The notes under the pieces are model-generated. The model made no database searches, was not told the DNA's origin, and saw only the letters and a list, made by a program, of their open reading frames with translations. Of a DNA stretch of 40,043 nucleotides, positions 16,756 through 24,231 are shown piece after piece (positions within the stretch are counted from its first letter, which is position 1; each line of letters begins with the position of its first letter). The DNA is from CAZUAQ01 sp964618455 (GTDB lineage: Bacteria; Planctomycetota; Phycisphaerae; UBA1845; PWPN01): contig CAZUAQ010000048.1 in NCBI GenBank assembly GCA_964618455.1, positions 1 to 40,043 of the forward strand, given 5' to 3'. The position numbers and the translations under genes were made by a program.

Positions 16756-17118
16756 ATGCCCGAATTGATATCCCAGGCCACGCGCGTGGAGGCTCACGGC
16801 AACCTGCCCAAGCTGATCGACGAGCACGTCGGCCGTGTGAATACCAAGAGCGAGGACGTCAGCATCGCCCACATGCGGAGCCCGGCCGGATGGGAGGAGC
16901 CGGGCCAGACGCCCGAATTCGATGAGTACACGATCGTGCTCAAGGGGACACTTCAGGTTGAGCACAAGGGCGGTGTGTTCGACGTGCAGGCGGGCCAGGT
17001 CGTCATCGCCCGTCGCGGGGAGTGGGTGCGCTACAGCACACCGGGCGACGATGGCGCGGAGTACATCGCTGTGTGCAGGCCCGCTTTTTCACCCGACACC
17101 GTGAATCGCGACGCGTGA
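16756..17118 (+). CDS. cupin-domain protein, 120 aa
   Basis: A single-domain cupin. The first cupin motif is seen as EFDEYTIVLKGTLQVEH and the second as VQAGQVVIARRGEWVRYSTP. The metal-binding histidines of many cupins are mostly replaced here (the first motif has FDEYTIVLKG rather than HxH), so metal binding is uncertain. The start is ATG 16756, 5 bases after AGGGAGA; the frame continues back to 16714 without a ribosome site. It sits 54 bp after lysA on the same strand. Relatives near EutQ-like cupins exist, but no substrate can be inferred. Confidence 0.82.
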   Translation: MPELISQATRVEAHGNLPKLIDEHVGRVNTKSEDVSIAHMRSPAGWEEPGQTPEFDEYTIVLKGTLQVEHKGGVFDVQAGQVVIARRGEWVRYSTPGDDGAEYIAVCRPAFSPDTVNRDA

Positions 17119-17169
17119 GTCGACAGCAATGGCATGTATCATCTTGTTCATCATGTTAATCCTGTCGAT

Positions 17170-18636
17170 TCAACTCCCAGATCTTCGCTTGTTTTTCGTT
17201 GAAGACTTACGAACGGCTTTCGGTGGTCGTCGTCCGGCGGCGACATCTTCGTCGAAGGTTTTCTTGCGGCGGAGGATGTGATGGTAGTGCTGAGCGAAGC
17301 GATGGGCCTCATCACGCACCTGCTGTAAAATGCGTAGCGCCGGGTTGTTGCGCGAGAGGCGCACGGGGCTCGACTTCGCCTGGATGTAGATCTCCTCTTC
17401 GCGCTTGGCCAGCGAGATCACCATCGGCGGGCGGATGTTCATCTCGTCGAAGGCGCCCGTGGCGGCGTGCAACTGGCCAAGCCCGCCGTCGATCAGAATG
17501 ACATCCGGGTACAGTTCCTCGCCGTCGGCAGCGTGGCGGTAGCGGCGCATCACCACCTCGCGGATCATCGCGTAATCGTCGACGCCCTCGACCGACTTGA
17601 TTTTGAAGCGGCGGTACCCGTTCTTGAACGGCTTGCCGTCGATGAAGCAGACCAGCGAGCCGACGGACTCCCCGCCCTGAAGCGTGGCGATATCAATGCC
17701 TTCGATCGTCCTCGGCGGCGTGCCCATGTCGAGCAGGTCGCCGAGTTTGACGAGCCCCTGCTGAGGATCGATGTAAAAGACTTCCGGCTGCACGTCTTCC
17801 CGCACATCACCCGAGAGCGCCAGCGATTGCAGCGCCTTGATCTGATCGCGTAATCGCGCCGCTTCCTCGTAGCGCATCTCTGTCGCCGCCGCCTCCATCT
17901 CCCGGGTCAACTGGCGCAGCACCACGCTTCGCTTCGAGCCGAGAAACTTGCGCAGCCGATCGATATCCTTCCGGTAGGTCGCTTTGTCCACCAGGTCGGC
18001 ACAGGGCGCGGTGCACTGGTTGATGGCGTGAAGCAGGCACGGCCGGAAAAAACGTCGGGTCTCGTCGCTCTCGAGGATCTCCAGCTCGCACGTGCGGAAC
18101 TTGAAGACCTTCTGCATGGCGTTGACCGCGTCGCGCAGCCCTGAGGCGCTGGTGAACGGCCCGTAGAGCTTGCTGCCCTTCGTCCTCGGCGAACGCGTGA
18201 CGAAGACGCCGGGAAAGTCGTCGCCGGTCGTGATCTCCAGGTAGGGAAAGCTCTTGTCGTCGCGGAGACGCTCGTTGTACGGCGGCTGAATGTCCTTGAT
18301 CAGCCGGTTTTCCTGCAGCATCGCATCGACTTCCGTCTCGCAGTCGAGAAAGTCCACGTCGGTCACCTGCGACACCATCATGGCGATCTCCGGCCCGCGC
18401 GTGCTCATGAGGTTGGCCGACTTCTGGAAGTAGCTGCTGACACGCGAGCGGAGGTCCTTGGCCTTGCCGATGTACAGCACCGTGCCCTTGCGATCCTTGA
18501 AGAGATAGACGCCGGGCGATTTTGGCAGGTGGCGGATCTTCTCCGCCAGCGCGGCGTCCTGGGTCTGCACGTCCAGCGGCTCGGCCGTGTCCCCCTCGGC
18601 GGGATTCTCCGGCGTGATGTCGTACTCCTTGGCCAT
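17170..18636 (-). CDS. uvrC: UvrC-like excinuclease subunit without C-terminal HhH domain, 488 aa
   Basis: UvrC makes both incisions in nucleotide excision repair. The GIY-YIG domain is at about residues 40-118 (PGVYLFKDRK, VLYIGKAKDL, then the Glu-containing MLQENRLIKDIQPPYN). The UVR motif, which contacts UvrB, is near 235-270 (MRYEEAARLRDQIKAL). The RNase H-like endonuclease domain carries IEGIDIATLQGG, SVEGVDDYAM, ILIDGGLGQLHAA and DEAHRFA, so its catalytic residues are kept. The protein ends about 35 residues later in a basic tail (KSSTKNKRRSGS), where normal UvrC of about 600 residues continues with a tandem helix-hairpin-helix DNA-binding domain. The start at 18636 (MAKEYD) is chosen by content; no Shine-Dalgarno sequence is visible. 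It is divergent from acpS. Confidence 0.93.
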   Translation of the reverse strand: MAKEYDITPENPAEGDTAEPLDVQTQDAALAEKIRHLPKSPGVYLFKDRKGTVLYIGKAKDLRSRVSSYFQKSANLMSTRGPEIAMMVSQVTDVDFLDCETEVDAMLQENRLIKDIQPPYNERLRDDKSFPYLEITTGDDFPGVFVTRSPRTKGSKLYGPFTSASGLRDAVNAMQKVFKFRTCELEILESDETRRFFRPCLLHAINQCTAPCADLVDKATYRKDIDRLRKFLGSKRSVVLRQLTREMEAAATEMRYEEAARLRDQIKALQSLALSGDVREDVQPEVFYIDPQQGLVKLGDLLDMGTPPRTIEGIDIATLQGGESVGSLVCFIDGKPFKNGYRRFKIKSVEGVDDYAMIREVVMRRYRHAADGEELYPDVILIDGGLGQLHAATGAFDEMNIRPPMVISLAKREEEIYIQAKSSPVRLSRNNPALRILQQVRDEAHRFAQHYHHILRRKKTFDEDVAAGRRPPKAVRKSSTKNKRRSGS

Positions 18637-18642
18637 CGGGTC

Positions 18643-18648
18643 ATTATA
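18643..18648 (-). promoter_or_regulatory. possible -10 element of uvrC placed for a leaderless transcript
   Basis: Reading on the minus strand, a perfect TATAAT occupies 18648-18643 and the ATG of uvrC begins at 18636, so transcription starting 7 bases downstream would begin at the start codon itself. The -35 region is weak (TTCCGA). An alternative ATG at 18654 would place this element inside the coding region. Confidence 0.3.
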
Positions 18649-18786
18649 GCGCATGCCGCGCGAGTCGGAATTCGGCAGTTCCCGCATGGCCGGGTGGCAT
18701 TCGAGCGGCCTTTTCCCGATTCGCGGCTTTCGGGTAGCATCATGGATGTGCGGAAAACGTTGAAGGCTCGGAGGTTTCGCGAGGAT

Positions 18787-19182
18787 ATGCGAATCATCAA
18801 CCAGGGGATCGACTTGGTCGAGTGCGCCCGGATCCGCGAGGTCTGGCAGCGGCACGGGGAGCGCTTCGCCGACCGCATCCTCACCGATGCCGAACTCGCC
18901 TACGTCAAGCAGCATCGCGACCCGGTGGCGCGCATCGCCGGGCGCTTCGCCGCCAAGGAAGCAATTCTCAAGGTGCTCGGCACCGGCTGGCGGGGCAACA
19001 TCTCCTGGCGGGACATGGAGATCCTGAACAACCCGCTCGGTCAGCCGATCGTGACCCTTTCCGGTGAGTGTGAGCGCCTCGCCCGGAAACTCGACATCAC
19101 GCGGGTCTTGATCTCCATCACGCACACGCGTGAACACGCCGCCGCCACCGCCATCGGCGTGGCGGAGGAGAGTGGGCCGTGA
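18787..19182 (+). CDS. acpS: holo-[acyl-carrier-protein] synthase, 131 aa
   Basis: AcpS transfers 4-phosphopantetheine from CoA to the serine of acyl carrier proteins. The magnesium ligands are in QGIDLVECARI (Asp near residue 8) and RFAAKEAILKVLGTG (Glu near 59). The ending LISITHTREHAAATAIGV is the family's substrate-binding strand. Length fits (120-135). ATG 18787 aligns with the usual MIxGIGIDLVE start; GGAGG at 18770-18774 is 12 bases upstream and GAGG at 18781-18784 is very close. ATG 18742 is an in-frame alternative. It is divergent from uvrC and could modify the unusual ACP encoded at 29084-29470. Confidence 0.92.
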   Translation: MRIINQGIDLVECARIREVWQRHGERFADRILTDAELAYVKQHRDPVARIAGRFAAKEAILKVLGTGWRGNISWRDMEILNNPLGQPIVTLSGECERLARKLDITRVLISITHTREHAAATAIGVAEESGP

Positions 19183-19270
19183 ATCGTTGTTCGTGGTTGG
19201 TTGTTCGTGCACAATTCTCAAGGTCGATGCCCACACTGCCTCTCCGTATCCGATCACGAGCCACCAGCAA

Positions 19271-20047
19271 CTATCCACTCACGACGATTTCCAACCCGTC
19301 GTACGCGAGTTCCATCCCGTCGGGCAGATCTTCGTTGGTGGCGGCGTGCGGAAGTTCGTGCGCGATGTGCGTGAAGTAGGTCTGCCGTGCGCCGATCCGC
19401 CGCGCCGCCTCGATGGCCTGTTCGAGGTTGAAATGCGTCGCGTGCGGACGACGGCGAAGCCCGTCAAGCACGAGCACCTCGACCCCTTCCAGCAGCGCGA
19501 ACGAGGACTCCGAGATGAAACTGCAGTCGGTGCAGTACGCGAACGGTCCGAAGCGGAACCCCAGCACCGGGAGATCCCCGTGCATCAGCGGGATCGGCGT
19601 CACCGTTGCCTCGCCGAGGCGGATCGGCCCGCCGATTTCCACAAGCTTCAGTTCCGGTTTGCTGCTCACGTAGTCGGGCATCTCGACGAAGGCATATTCG
19701 AACATGCGGCGAAGCGTCTCGAGCGTGGCGGCATCGGCGTGACAGTTCAGCGATTTGCCGGAGAGGTAGTTGAAACGCCGCAGATCATCGAGGCCGGTGA
19801 CATGATCGGCGTGATGGTGCGTAAACAGAACGACATCGACGCGTCGAATATCAAAGGCAATGGATTGAAGGCGCAGCTCCGGTGGCGTGTCGACCAGAAT
19901 TGACTGCCCTGCCATCTCCACGTGGATGCACGCACGGGTCCGCTTGTCACGCGGATCTTCGGAAGTGCACACTTCGCACTCGCAGCCGATCATCGGCACA
20001 CCATGCGACGTGCCCGAACCCAGAATCCTTACGCGAACGCAGCCCAT
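19271..20047 (-). CDS. metallo-beta-lactamase fold hydrolase, PhnP-like, 258 aa
   Basis: The N-terminus ILGSGTSHGVP followed by GCECEVC is typical of PhnP-type phosphodiesterases, where Cys22, Cys24 and Cys27 would form part of a structural zinc site. The catalytic metal motif is THHHADHVTGLDDLR (about residues 76-90), with further ligands in PLMHGDLP, YCTDCSFI and FTHIAHELPH. PhnP hydrolyses cyclic ribose phosphates in phosphonate breakdown, but relatives are widespread without the phn genes and none are here, so a general cyclic phosphodiester hydrolase is the safest reading. It is the last gene of the minus-strand run and lies 132 bp after the lipoprotein gene. ATG or GTG choices upstream are not supported. 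Confidence 0.88.
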   Translation of the reverse strand: MGCVRVRILGSGTSHGVPMIGCECEVCTSEDPRDKRTRACIHVEMAGQSILVDTPPELRLQSIAFDIRRVDVVLFTHHHADHVTGLDDLRRFNYLSGKSLNCHADAATLETLRRMFEYAFVEMPDYVSSKPELKLVEIGGPIRLGEATVTPIPLMHGDLPVLGFRFGPFAYCTDCSFISESSFALLEGVEVLVLDGLRRRPHATHFNLEQAIEAARRIGARQTYFTHIAHELPHAATNEDLPDGMELAYDGLEIVVSG

Positions 20048-20113
20048 ACTTCACCCGTTCCGGCGGCACCCCGAATCAGACACTTCCCCGCGAGGAGTAT
20101 AATCCCCGACCGA

Positions 20114-20141
20114 GCGTCGGCACAGGCGCGTCGGCACAGGC
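20114..20141 (+). repeat. 14-bp tandem duplication
   Basis: The unit GCGTCGGCACAGGC occurs twice without a gap in the 132-bp region between the PhnP-like and lipoprotein genes. It is probably a small slippage duplication. Confidence 0.8.
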
Positions 20142-20179
20142 GCCGCGCAAGAAGGGCACGTCATGGGCTTCATGGGGGC

Positions 20180-21661
20180 TCAGCGAATCGTCAGCGTCAC
20201 GCGCTGCTGATCCGTCGTGGCGCTCAGCTTGTCCTCGACGGTGACCTTAAGGGCATACTGCCCCGCCGGCAGATCCGCCGGAAGCTTGATCTCGAACGGG
20301 TAGAAGAAGTCACGCCGTGGCGTGATCGTGCGGTCCTCGAACTGCGGGACCGACTTCTCGTACACCACCTTGCCCGAGGAATCGTACACATGAATCGACT
20401 CCGAGAGCACCGTGCGCAGTCGCCCGTCCGCCGTCGGCTCGGAGCGGAAATTCGCAATCTCCGTGTACACGAACACGTGGACCGGCTTGCCCTGCTCGAA
20501 CACCGGCGGATCGACCGCCACGTAGTCGCCGAAGCTGTTCACGCGCGTAACAAGGGCCACCTTGGGAATGATGACCGAGGTCTGCTGCCGCAACAGCCGT
20601 CCCAGTTCCTCCACCGCCATCAAGGCCTGAGAAGACGACGCGGACGGCTGCGTCAATACCTGATCACCGCGCGTGACCACGCTCAGCATCGCGTTGAGCA
20701 ACTCGGCATGCGCGGCGTCCAATCCGGGTACCGGCGCGGTGGCCTTGGCCTTCTGACCGGTGGCGGCGTAGAGCAGCCGAAGCTTGTAGAGATCGTCATA
20801 CTGATGCGGGTTCTTCGCCACGCGCGCTTCCAGTTCGCGAATCGTGTCCGCCAGGTCCGACGAAGAGGACGTCGTGCGCACCGCCGGGCGATTGGCGGGG
20901 TGGTCCGAGCGTTTCAGCGCGTTCATATTGTCCGCGGTGGCGGGGCGTACTTCCGTGAGTTGTACGGAGGGAGTGGACGAAGGCGAAGCCATCGCCGCCT
21001 GTGACGTGTGGGTTGGCGATGTGATGCTCGCTGTGTGATTCGGCGATTCGATGGCACTCACGCCCGCCTCCGGAATGTTGGACCGCTCCAAAGTCACGTT
21101 CGTGATCCACGGGGAGGTTTCAGCGTTGGGCGATCCCGTCGTCGGTGATGGCGACGTCGTCATGGCTGTTTGCGATGCGTCGTTCGCGGAGGGAGTGACC
21201 ACCGGCTGCAAGCCCTGGCCATTAGGGGGCTGCATCGCCACCACGTTTTCGCTTTGAGCTCCTTCCCTCGCGGCAAGTCCAGCCTGCGGATTCGCGGCAC
21301 CACTCGCAACGCCTTCGGGGAACTGATTCACGTAATTCTGCACCTGCTGCTGAACCTGCTGAGCCCGGGGATCCGGTGTCGGCGTGTTGGGGATCTGCGT
21401 CGCCGATGAATATTCCTGACCCTGCGTGCTGCGAATCGTCGGCGGAAGTTGATTGTCATTGAATCCGCCGGTCGAGGCCGAATATCCCTGCGGCAGGCTC
21501 GAGTCGCTCTCCACGTTCTGTTGCCCCCAGGGCTGCCACGTGAGTCCCGAGTCGGAACAACCTGCCACGCCCAGCATGAGTGCGACAATCGCGATCCACC
21601 CGGTGACCCATGTCTTCCGCCCGATACATCTCTGCCGCTGACTCCATCCCTGGATCATCAT
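20180..21661 (-). CDS. large putative lipoprotein with low-complexity middle, 493 aa
   Basis: After a basic start (QRQRCIGRKTW) comes a hydrophobic segment (WIAIVALMLGVAGC) ending in the lipobox GVAGC, so Cys35 is the likely lipid anchor. Residues 40-290 are low complexity, rich in Gln, Asn, Pro, Ser and Thr, with a Tyr/Gln stretch (QQVQQQVQNYVNQFP). Residues about 290-350 form a helical region. The last 110 residues look like a beta-sandwich (VDPPVFEQGKPVHVFVYTEI; LPADLPAGQYALKVTVEDK), similar to extracytoplasmic Ig-like folds. I know no function. ATG 21661 has GGAGG six bases upstream and lies 18 bp after holA, so it is probably translated from the TPR-holA transcript. Confidence 0.8.
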   Translation of the reverse strand: MMIQGWSQRQRCIGRKTWVTGWIAIVALMLGVAGCSDSGLTWQPWGQQNVESDSSLPQGYSASTGGFNDNQLPPTIRSTQGQEYSSATQIPNTPTPDPRAQQVQQQVQNYVNQFPEGVASGAANPQAGLAAREGAQSENVVAMQPPNGQGLQPVVTPSANDASQTAMTTSPSPTTGSPNAETSPWITNVTLERSNIPEAGVSAIESPNHTASITSPTHTSQAAMASPSSTPSVQLTEVRPATADNMNALKRSDHPANRPAVRTTSSSSDLADTIRELEARVAKNPHQYDDLYKLRLLYAATGQKAKATAPVPGLDAAHAELLNAMLSVVTRGDQVLTQPSASSSQALMAVEELGRLLRQQTSVIIPKVALVTRVNSFGDYVAVDPPVFEQGKPVHVFVYTEIANFRSEPTADGRLRTVLSESIHVYDSSGKVVYEKSVPQFEDRTITPRRDFFYPFEIKLPADLPAGQYALKVTVEDKLSATTDQQRVTLTIR

Positions 21662-21679
21662 GTCAAACCTCCATGTTGG

Positions 21680-22645
21680 TTAACCCGCGACGCGGCGGGC
21701 GGATTTCTGGCCACATGCTTTCAGAATAAACGATTCGATCGAGGTCCGCACCGACGCCAGCCCGATCTTGGCGGCGGCATCGGCATCCAGCAACCCGCAG
21801 ATCATCTCTTCCACTTCTTCCGTCGTGAACGCCGACACATCGACGCCCCATGCTTTCCCGCCCGAAGTCTTCGCCTTGAGCACCTGGCGGACCTTGAACG
21901 CAATGCCACCGATCGCCCGGGCCGATGCCGCCCGATCGGTCTGCCAGACGTCTTCCCAGAGCTGGATCGCGCGGGCGGCGTCGCGCTTGCTCACTGCCTC
22001 CAGGATCCCCCACACCTGCTCTTCACGCGTGTGCCCGACCAGCGCGCGAACGTCTTCCTGCGTAACGCGCTGCCGATCACCCACGTACAACGCCAGTTTC
22101 TGCAGCTCGCCGTCAACGCGTCCGAGGTCCTCGCCGATGTACTCGGCCAGCGCCCCAGCCGCCTGGTTATCCAGTTGCAGGCCGTGGGCCTCCTTTGCAC
22201 GACGCATCGCCCACGGACCCACCTGCGCCGGCTTTGGCTTTTCGCACGCGACGACCTCACCGATCTTCTTCGCCTTCTTCGCCAGCTTCGTGTTGCCCGG
22301 GAACGAGCGGCATTCCATGACCAGCGTTCCGCTGTCGCTCGGGTCGTCGAAGTAGTCCTCCAGAAAATTCCGATACTTCGAGATGAAGCCGTCGGCATCG
22401 CGAATCACCACCACGCGCCGCTCCGCCAGGAAAGGCAGTGTCCGCAGTTCGTCGAATACCTCCGCCGATCCGGGCATGCTCGATCCGGCATCGTATTCCG
22501 ACAGCGCCATCGAACGTTCTGCCTCCGGAAGCAGGCGGTTGACGATCTCCTCCAGCGCCTGGTGCTTGAGGAACATTTCCTGCCCATGAATCACGCACAC
22601 CGGCGGCGCCGATGTTGAACGCTTGGAAGCTGATCCTCCGGGCAT
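21680..22645 (-). CDS. holA: DNA polymerase III delta subunit, 321 aa
   Basis: HolA is the clamp-loader subunit that opens the beta sliding clamp. The N-terminal region (VCVIHGQEMFLKHQALEEIV) matches the family's HGxExxL start. LRTLPFLAERRVVVIRDAD (about 75-93) is the typical strand after the clamp-contact loop. IGEDLGRVDGELQKLALY and the C-terminal collar helices (EEQVWGILEAV, ASARAIGGIAFKVRQVLK) complete the fold. The start at 22645 is chosen because AAGGGAG lies about 9 bases upstream; the open frame to 22705 would overlap the TPR gene. Gaps of 22 bp to the TPR gene and 18 bp to the lipoprotein gene indicate one operon. Confidence 0.92.
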   Translation of the reverse strand: MPGGSASKRSTSAPPVCVIHGQEMFLKHQALEEIVNRLLPEAERSMALSEYDAGSSMPGSAEVFDELRTLPFLAERRVVVIRDADGFISKYRNFLEDYFDDPSDSGTLVMECRSFPGNTKLAKKAKKIGEVVACEKPKPAQVGPWAMRRAKEAHGLQLDNQAAGALAEYIGEDLGRVDGELQKLALYVGDRQRVTQEDVRALVGHTREEQVWGILEAVSKRDAARAIQLWEDVWQTDRAASARAIGGIAFKVRQVLKAKTSGGKAWGVDVSAFTTEEVEEMICGLLDADAAAKIGLASVRTSIESFILKACGQKSARRVAG

Positions 22646-22667
22646 GAACGTGACTCCCTTCCCACCG

Positions 22668-24092
22668 TCACCGCGAGGATGATGCCTGCGCCTCCGGCGG
22701 AACAACCGATTCCAACCGCGAAGCCGTGGGCTTCAGCCGCGACAAACGCTGACGGGCACGCGCCGTGATCGACGCCGCTTCCGTATCGTCATTCAGACCG
22801 GCCTGTTCCCACGAGGAGCGCGCCTGGCTCACATCTCCCATCATAAACAGCACGTCGCCGAGGTCCAGCCATGATTGCGCGTCCGTTTCCTGCACCGCCA
22901 GAACCCGCTGCAGCATCGCTTTCGAATTCGGGTAGTCCCGCCGGGCCATGTACGCCAACGCGGCACCGCGCAACGCGTTGACATGATCGTCGTCGCGTCG
23001 CAGCACATCGAGATAGCCGGCGATGGCGTCGTCGTAGTTTTCGCCGAGGTAATTCAGCCCCGCTAGATCGTTGAGCGCTGAAAGATGATTCGGGTTGTGC
23101 TCCAGCGCCTCCTTCAGGCGTACGCTCGCCAGGTCGTACTGGCCCCGACGGCGGTGCAGGGCGCCTTGGCGGTAAAGTTGTTCCGCACGCTGACGGTGTG
23201 CCGCACTGACAGGATCGAAGGCCGGTTGCGTCGTGGGACGATCCGAAGGAGCCTCGGTCGCCGCGGGTTGCGACGTCGTCGGGATCGCCTGCCACCGGGC
23301 CACCGGCACCGGACCGAACACGCGCTCCACCGCATGCCCCCCCCGATCGCGCACCACGATCTTCAGCGCAACCTGCCCGGTCACCTCCTTCGGCACCGTC
23401 CACAGATAGCGCCCGCTGTTGGGCCACTCACGCTCGATCATCCGCCACTTCTGGTCCAGCGACGACTGATACATCAGCGCCACCGGCCGCGCGGGAAAGT
23501 GTGAATCGTGCGCCGTCCAACCCAGCCGCAACTCGCGCTTGACCGCGAAATCGTCGGCGGGCTCGACCCGGTCCCACTGCACAAGCGGCGGTGTATCGTC
23601 CAAGAACAGCCAGCGCTGCGGCCTGGCGATCTCGGACGGGCCATGTAGGTGTCGGCCGTCGTCCGGCAGCAATGAAATGCCATACAGTCCTTCCGCCGGC
23701 GCTTCGAACAGGAACGGGCTCTCCCCGTCGAGATCCAAACCGTAACGGACCCAGGTCGCGCCGAGGTCCCGTGTGTACCACAACGCCACGAGGGCTTCTT
23801 CGGAGGCACCGGCGAGCTGATAGTGCATCTCGACCTTGCGGGAGCGGACCGGTTGCGGGCGGGGTGTCGAGTCGGGGGCCGGAAGGGGAGAAGCAGCAGC
23901 GGTGATCGCATCCGACTCGGCAGGTGATTGAGCGAATGCCCGGGACGCGGAATGACGGTCGATCGCGAGTTCCGTCAGGGGTACGCCGCACATGATCAGC
24001 GCGGCAGCGACTGAACGAAACCGAATTCCGCTCCGTACCGTCATGCCCCATCGGCGCCGGCTCTGCGAACCGCTCTTTGGAAACGTCGGCAT
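22668..24092 (-). CDS. exported TPR-repeat protein, 474 aa
   Basis: A long basic N-terminus is followed by a hydrophobic core (SVAAALIMCGVPLTELAI) and a probable cleavage after SRAFAQS, so the protein is likely exported. The middle (about 75-270) holds two beta-rich modules (VEMHYQLAGASEEALVALWY; FAVKRELRLGWTAHDSHFP) of the kind that open many planctomycete envelope proteins. The C-terminal 160 residues are at least four tetratricopeptide repeats (RAEQLYRQGALHRRRGQYD, NHLSALNDLAGLNYLGENYD, VNALRGAALAYMARRDYP, AQSWLDLGDVLFMMGDVS). ATG 24092 is preferred because GAGGA lies 7 bases upstream; ATG 24044 has no ribosome site. It is first in the TPR-holA-lipoprotein unit, behind the promoter at 24204-24231. 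Function unknown. Confidence 0.82.
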   Translation of the reverse strand: MPTFPKSGSQSRRRWGMTVRSGIRFRSVAAALIMCGVPLTELAIDRHSASRAFAQSPAESDAITAAASPLPAPDSTPRPQPVRSRKVEMHYQLAGASEEALVALWYTRDLGATWVRYGLDLDGESPFLFEAPAEGLYGISLLPDDGRHLHGPSEIARPQRWLFLDDTPPLVQWDRVEPADDFAVKRELRLGWTAHDSHFPARPVALMYQSSLDQKWRMIEREWPNSGRYLWTVPKEVTGQVALKIVVRDRGGHAVERVFGPVPVARWQAIPTTSQPAATEAPSDRPTTQPAFDPVSAAHRQRAEQLYRQGALHRRRGQYDLASVRLKEALEHNPNHLSALNDLAGLNYLGENYDDAIAGYLDVLRRDDDHVNALRGAALAYMARRDYPNSKAMLQRVLAVQETDAQSWLDLGDVLFMMGDVSQARSSWEQAGLNDDTEAASITARARQRLSRLKPTASRLESVVPPEAQASSSR

Positions 24093-24203
24093 CCTGCCGT
24101 CCTCAGCCTGAGTACTCGGGCTGATGTCGCGGCTATCCATAACCGCCAGTGACAGAATATCGGCCATCGCCCGCCGAATCCTGCACCCTCGCAACCCACA
24201 CCC

Positions 24204-24231
24204 ATTATGACAGAAACTGACGTAAACTCAA
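24204..24231 (-). promoter_or_regulatory. sigma70-type promoter for the TPR-holA-lipoprotein operon
   Basis: On the minus strand TTGAGT (24231-24226, 4 of 6) and CATAAT (24209-24204, 5 of 6) are 16 bp apart. The -35 begins immediately after the stop codon of the CobS-like gene. The expected start near 24197 leaves a leader of about 105 bases. Confidence 0.5.

Noticed and set aside
15331..16965. Open frame of 544 codons antisense to lysA
   Set aside because: The plus-strand frame is an intact diaminopimelate decarboxylase; the antisense peptide matches nothing and crosses a gene border.
19183..19270. Imperfect TTGTTCGTG direct repeat between acpS and the PhnP-like gene
   Set aside because: Two copies of a 9-base word in a short convergent gap are not enough to support a site.
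20096..20103. TATAAT/TATACT sequence upstream of the PhnP-like gene
   Set aside because: TATAAT points away from that gene, and the TATACT reading on the minus strand lacks a -35 match, so no promoter is called.
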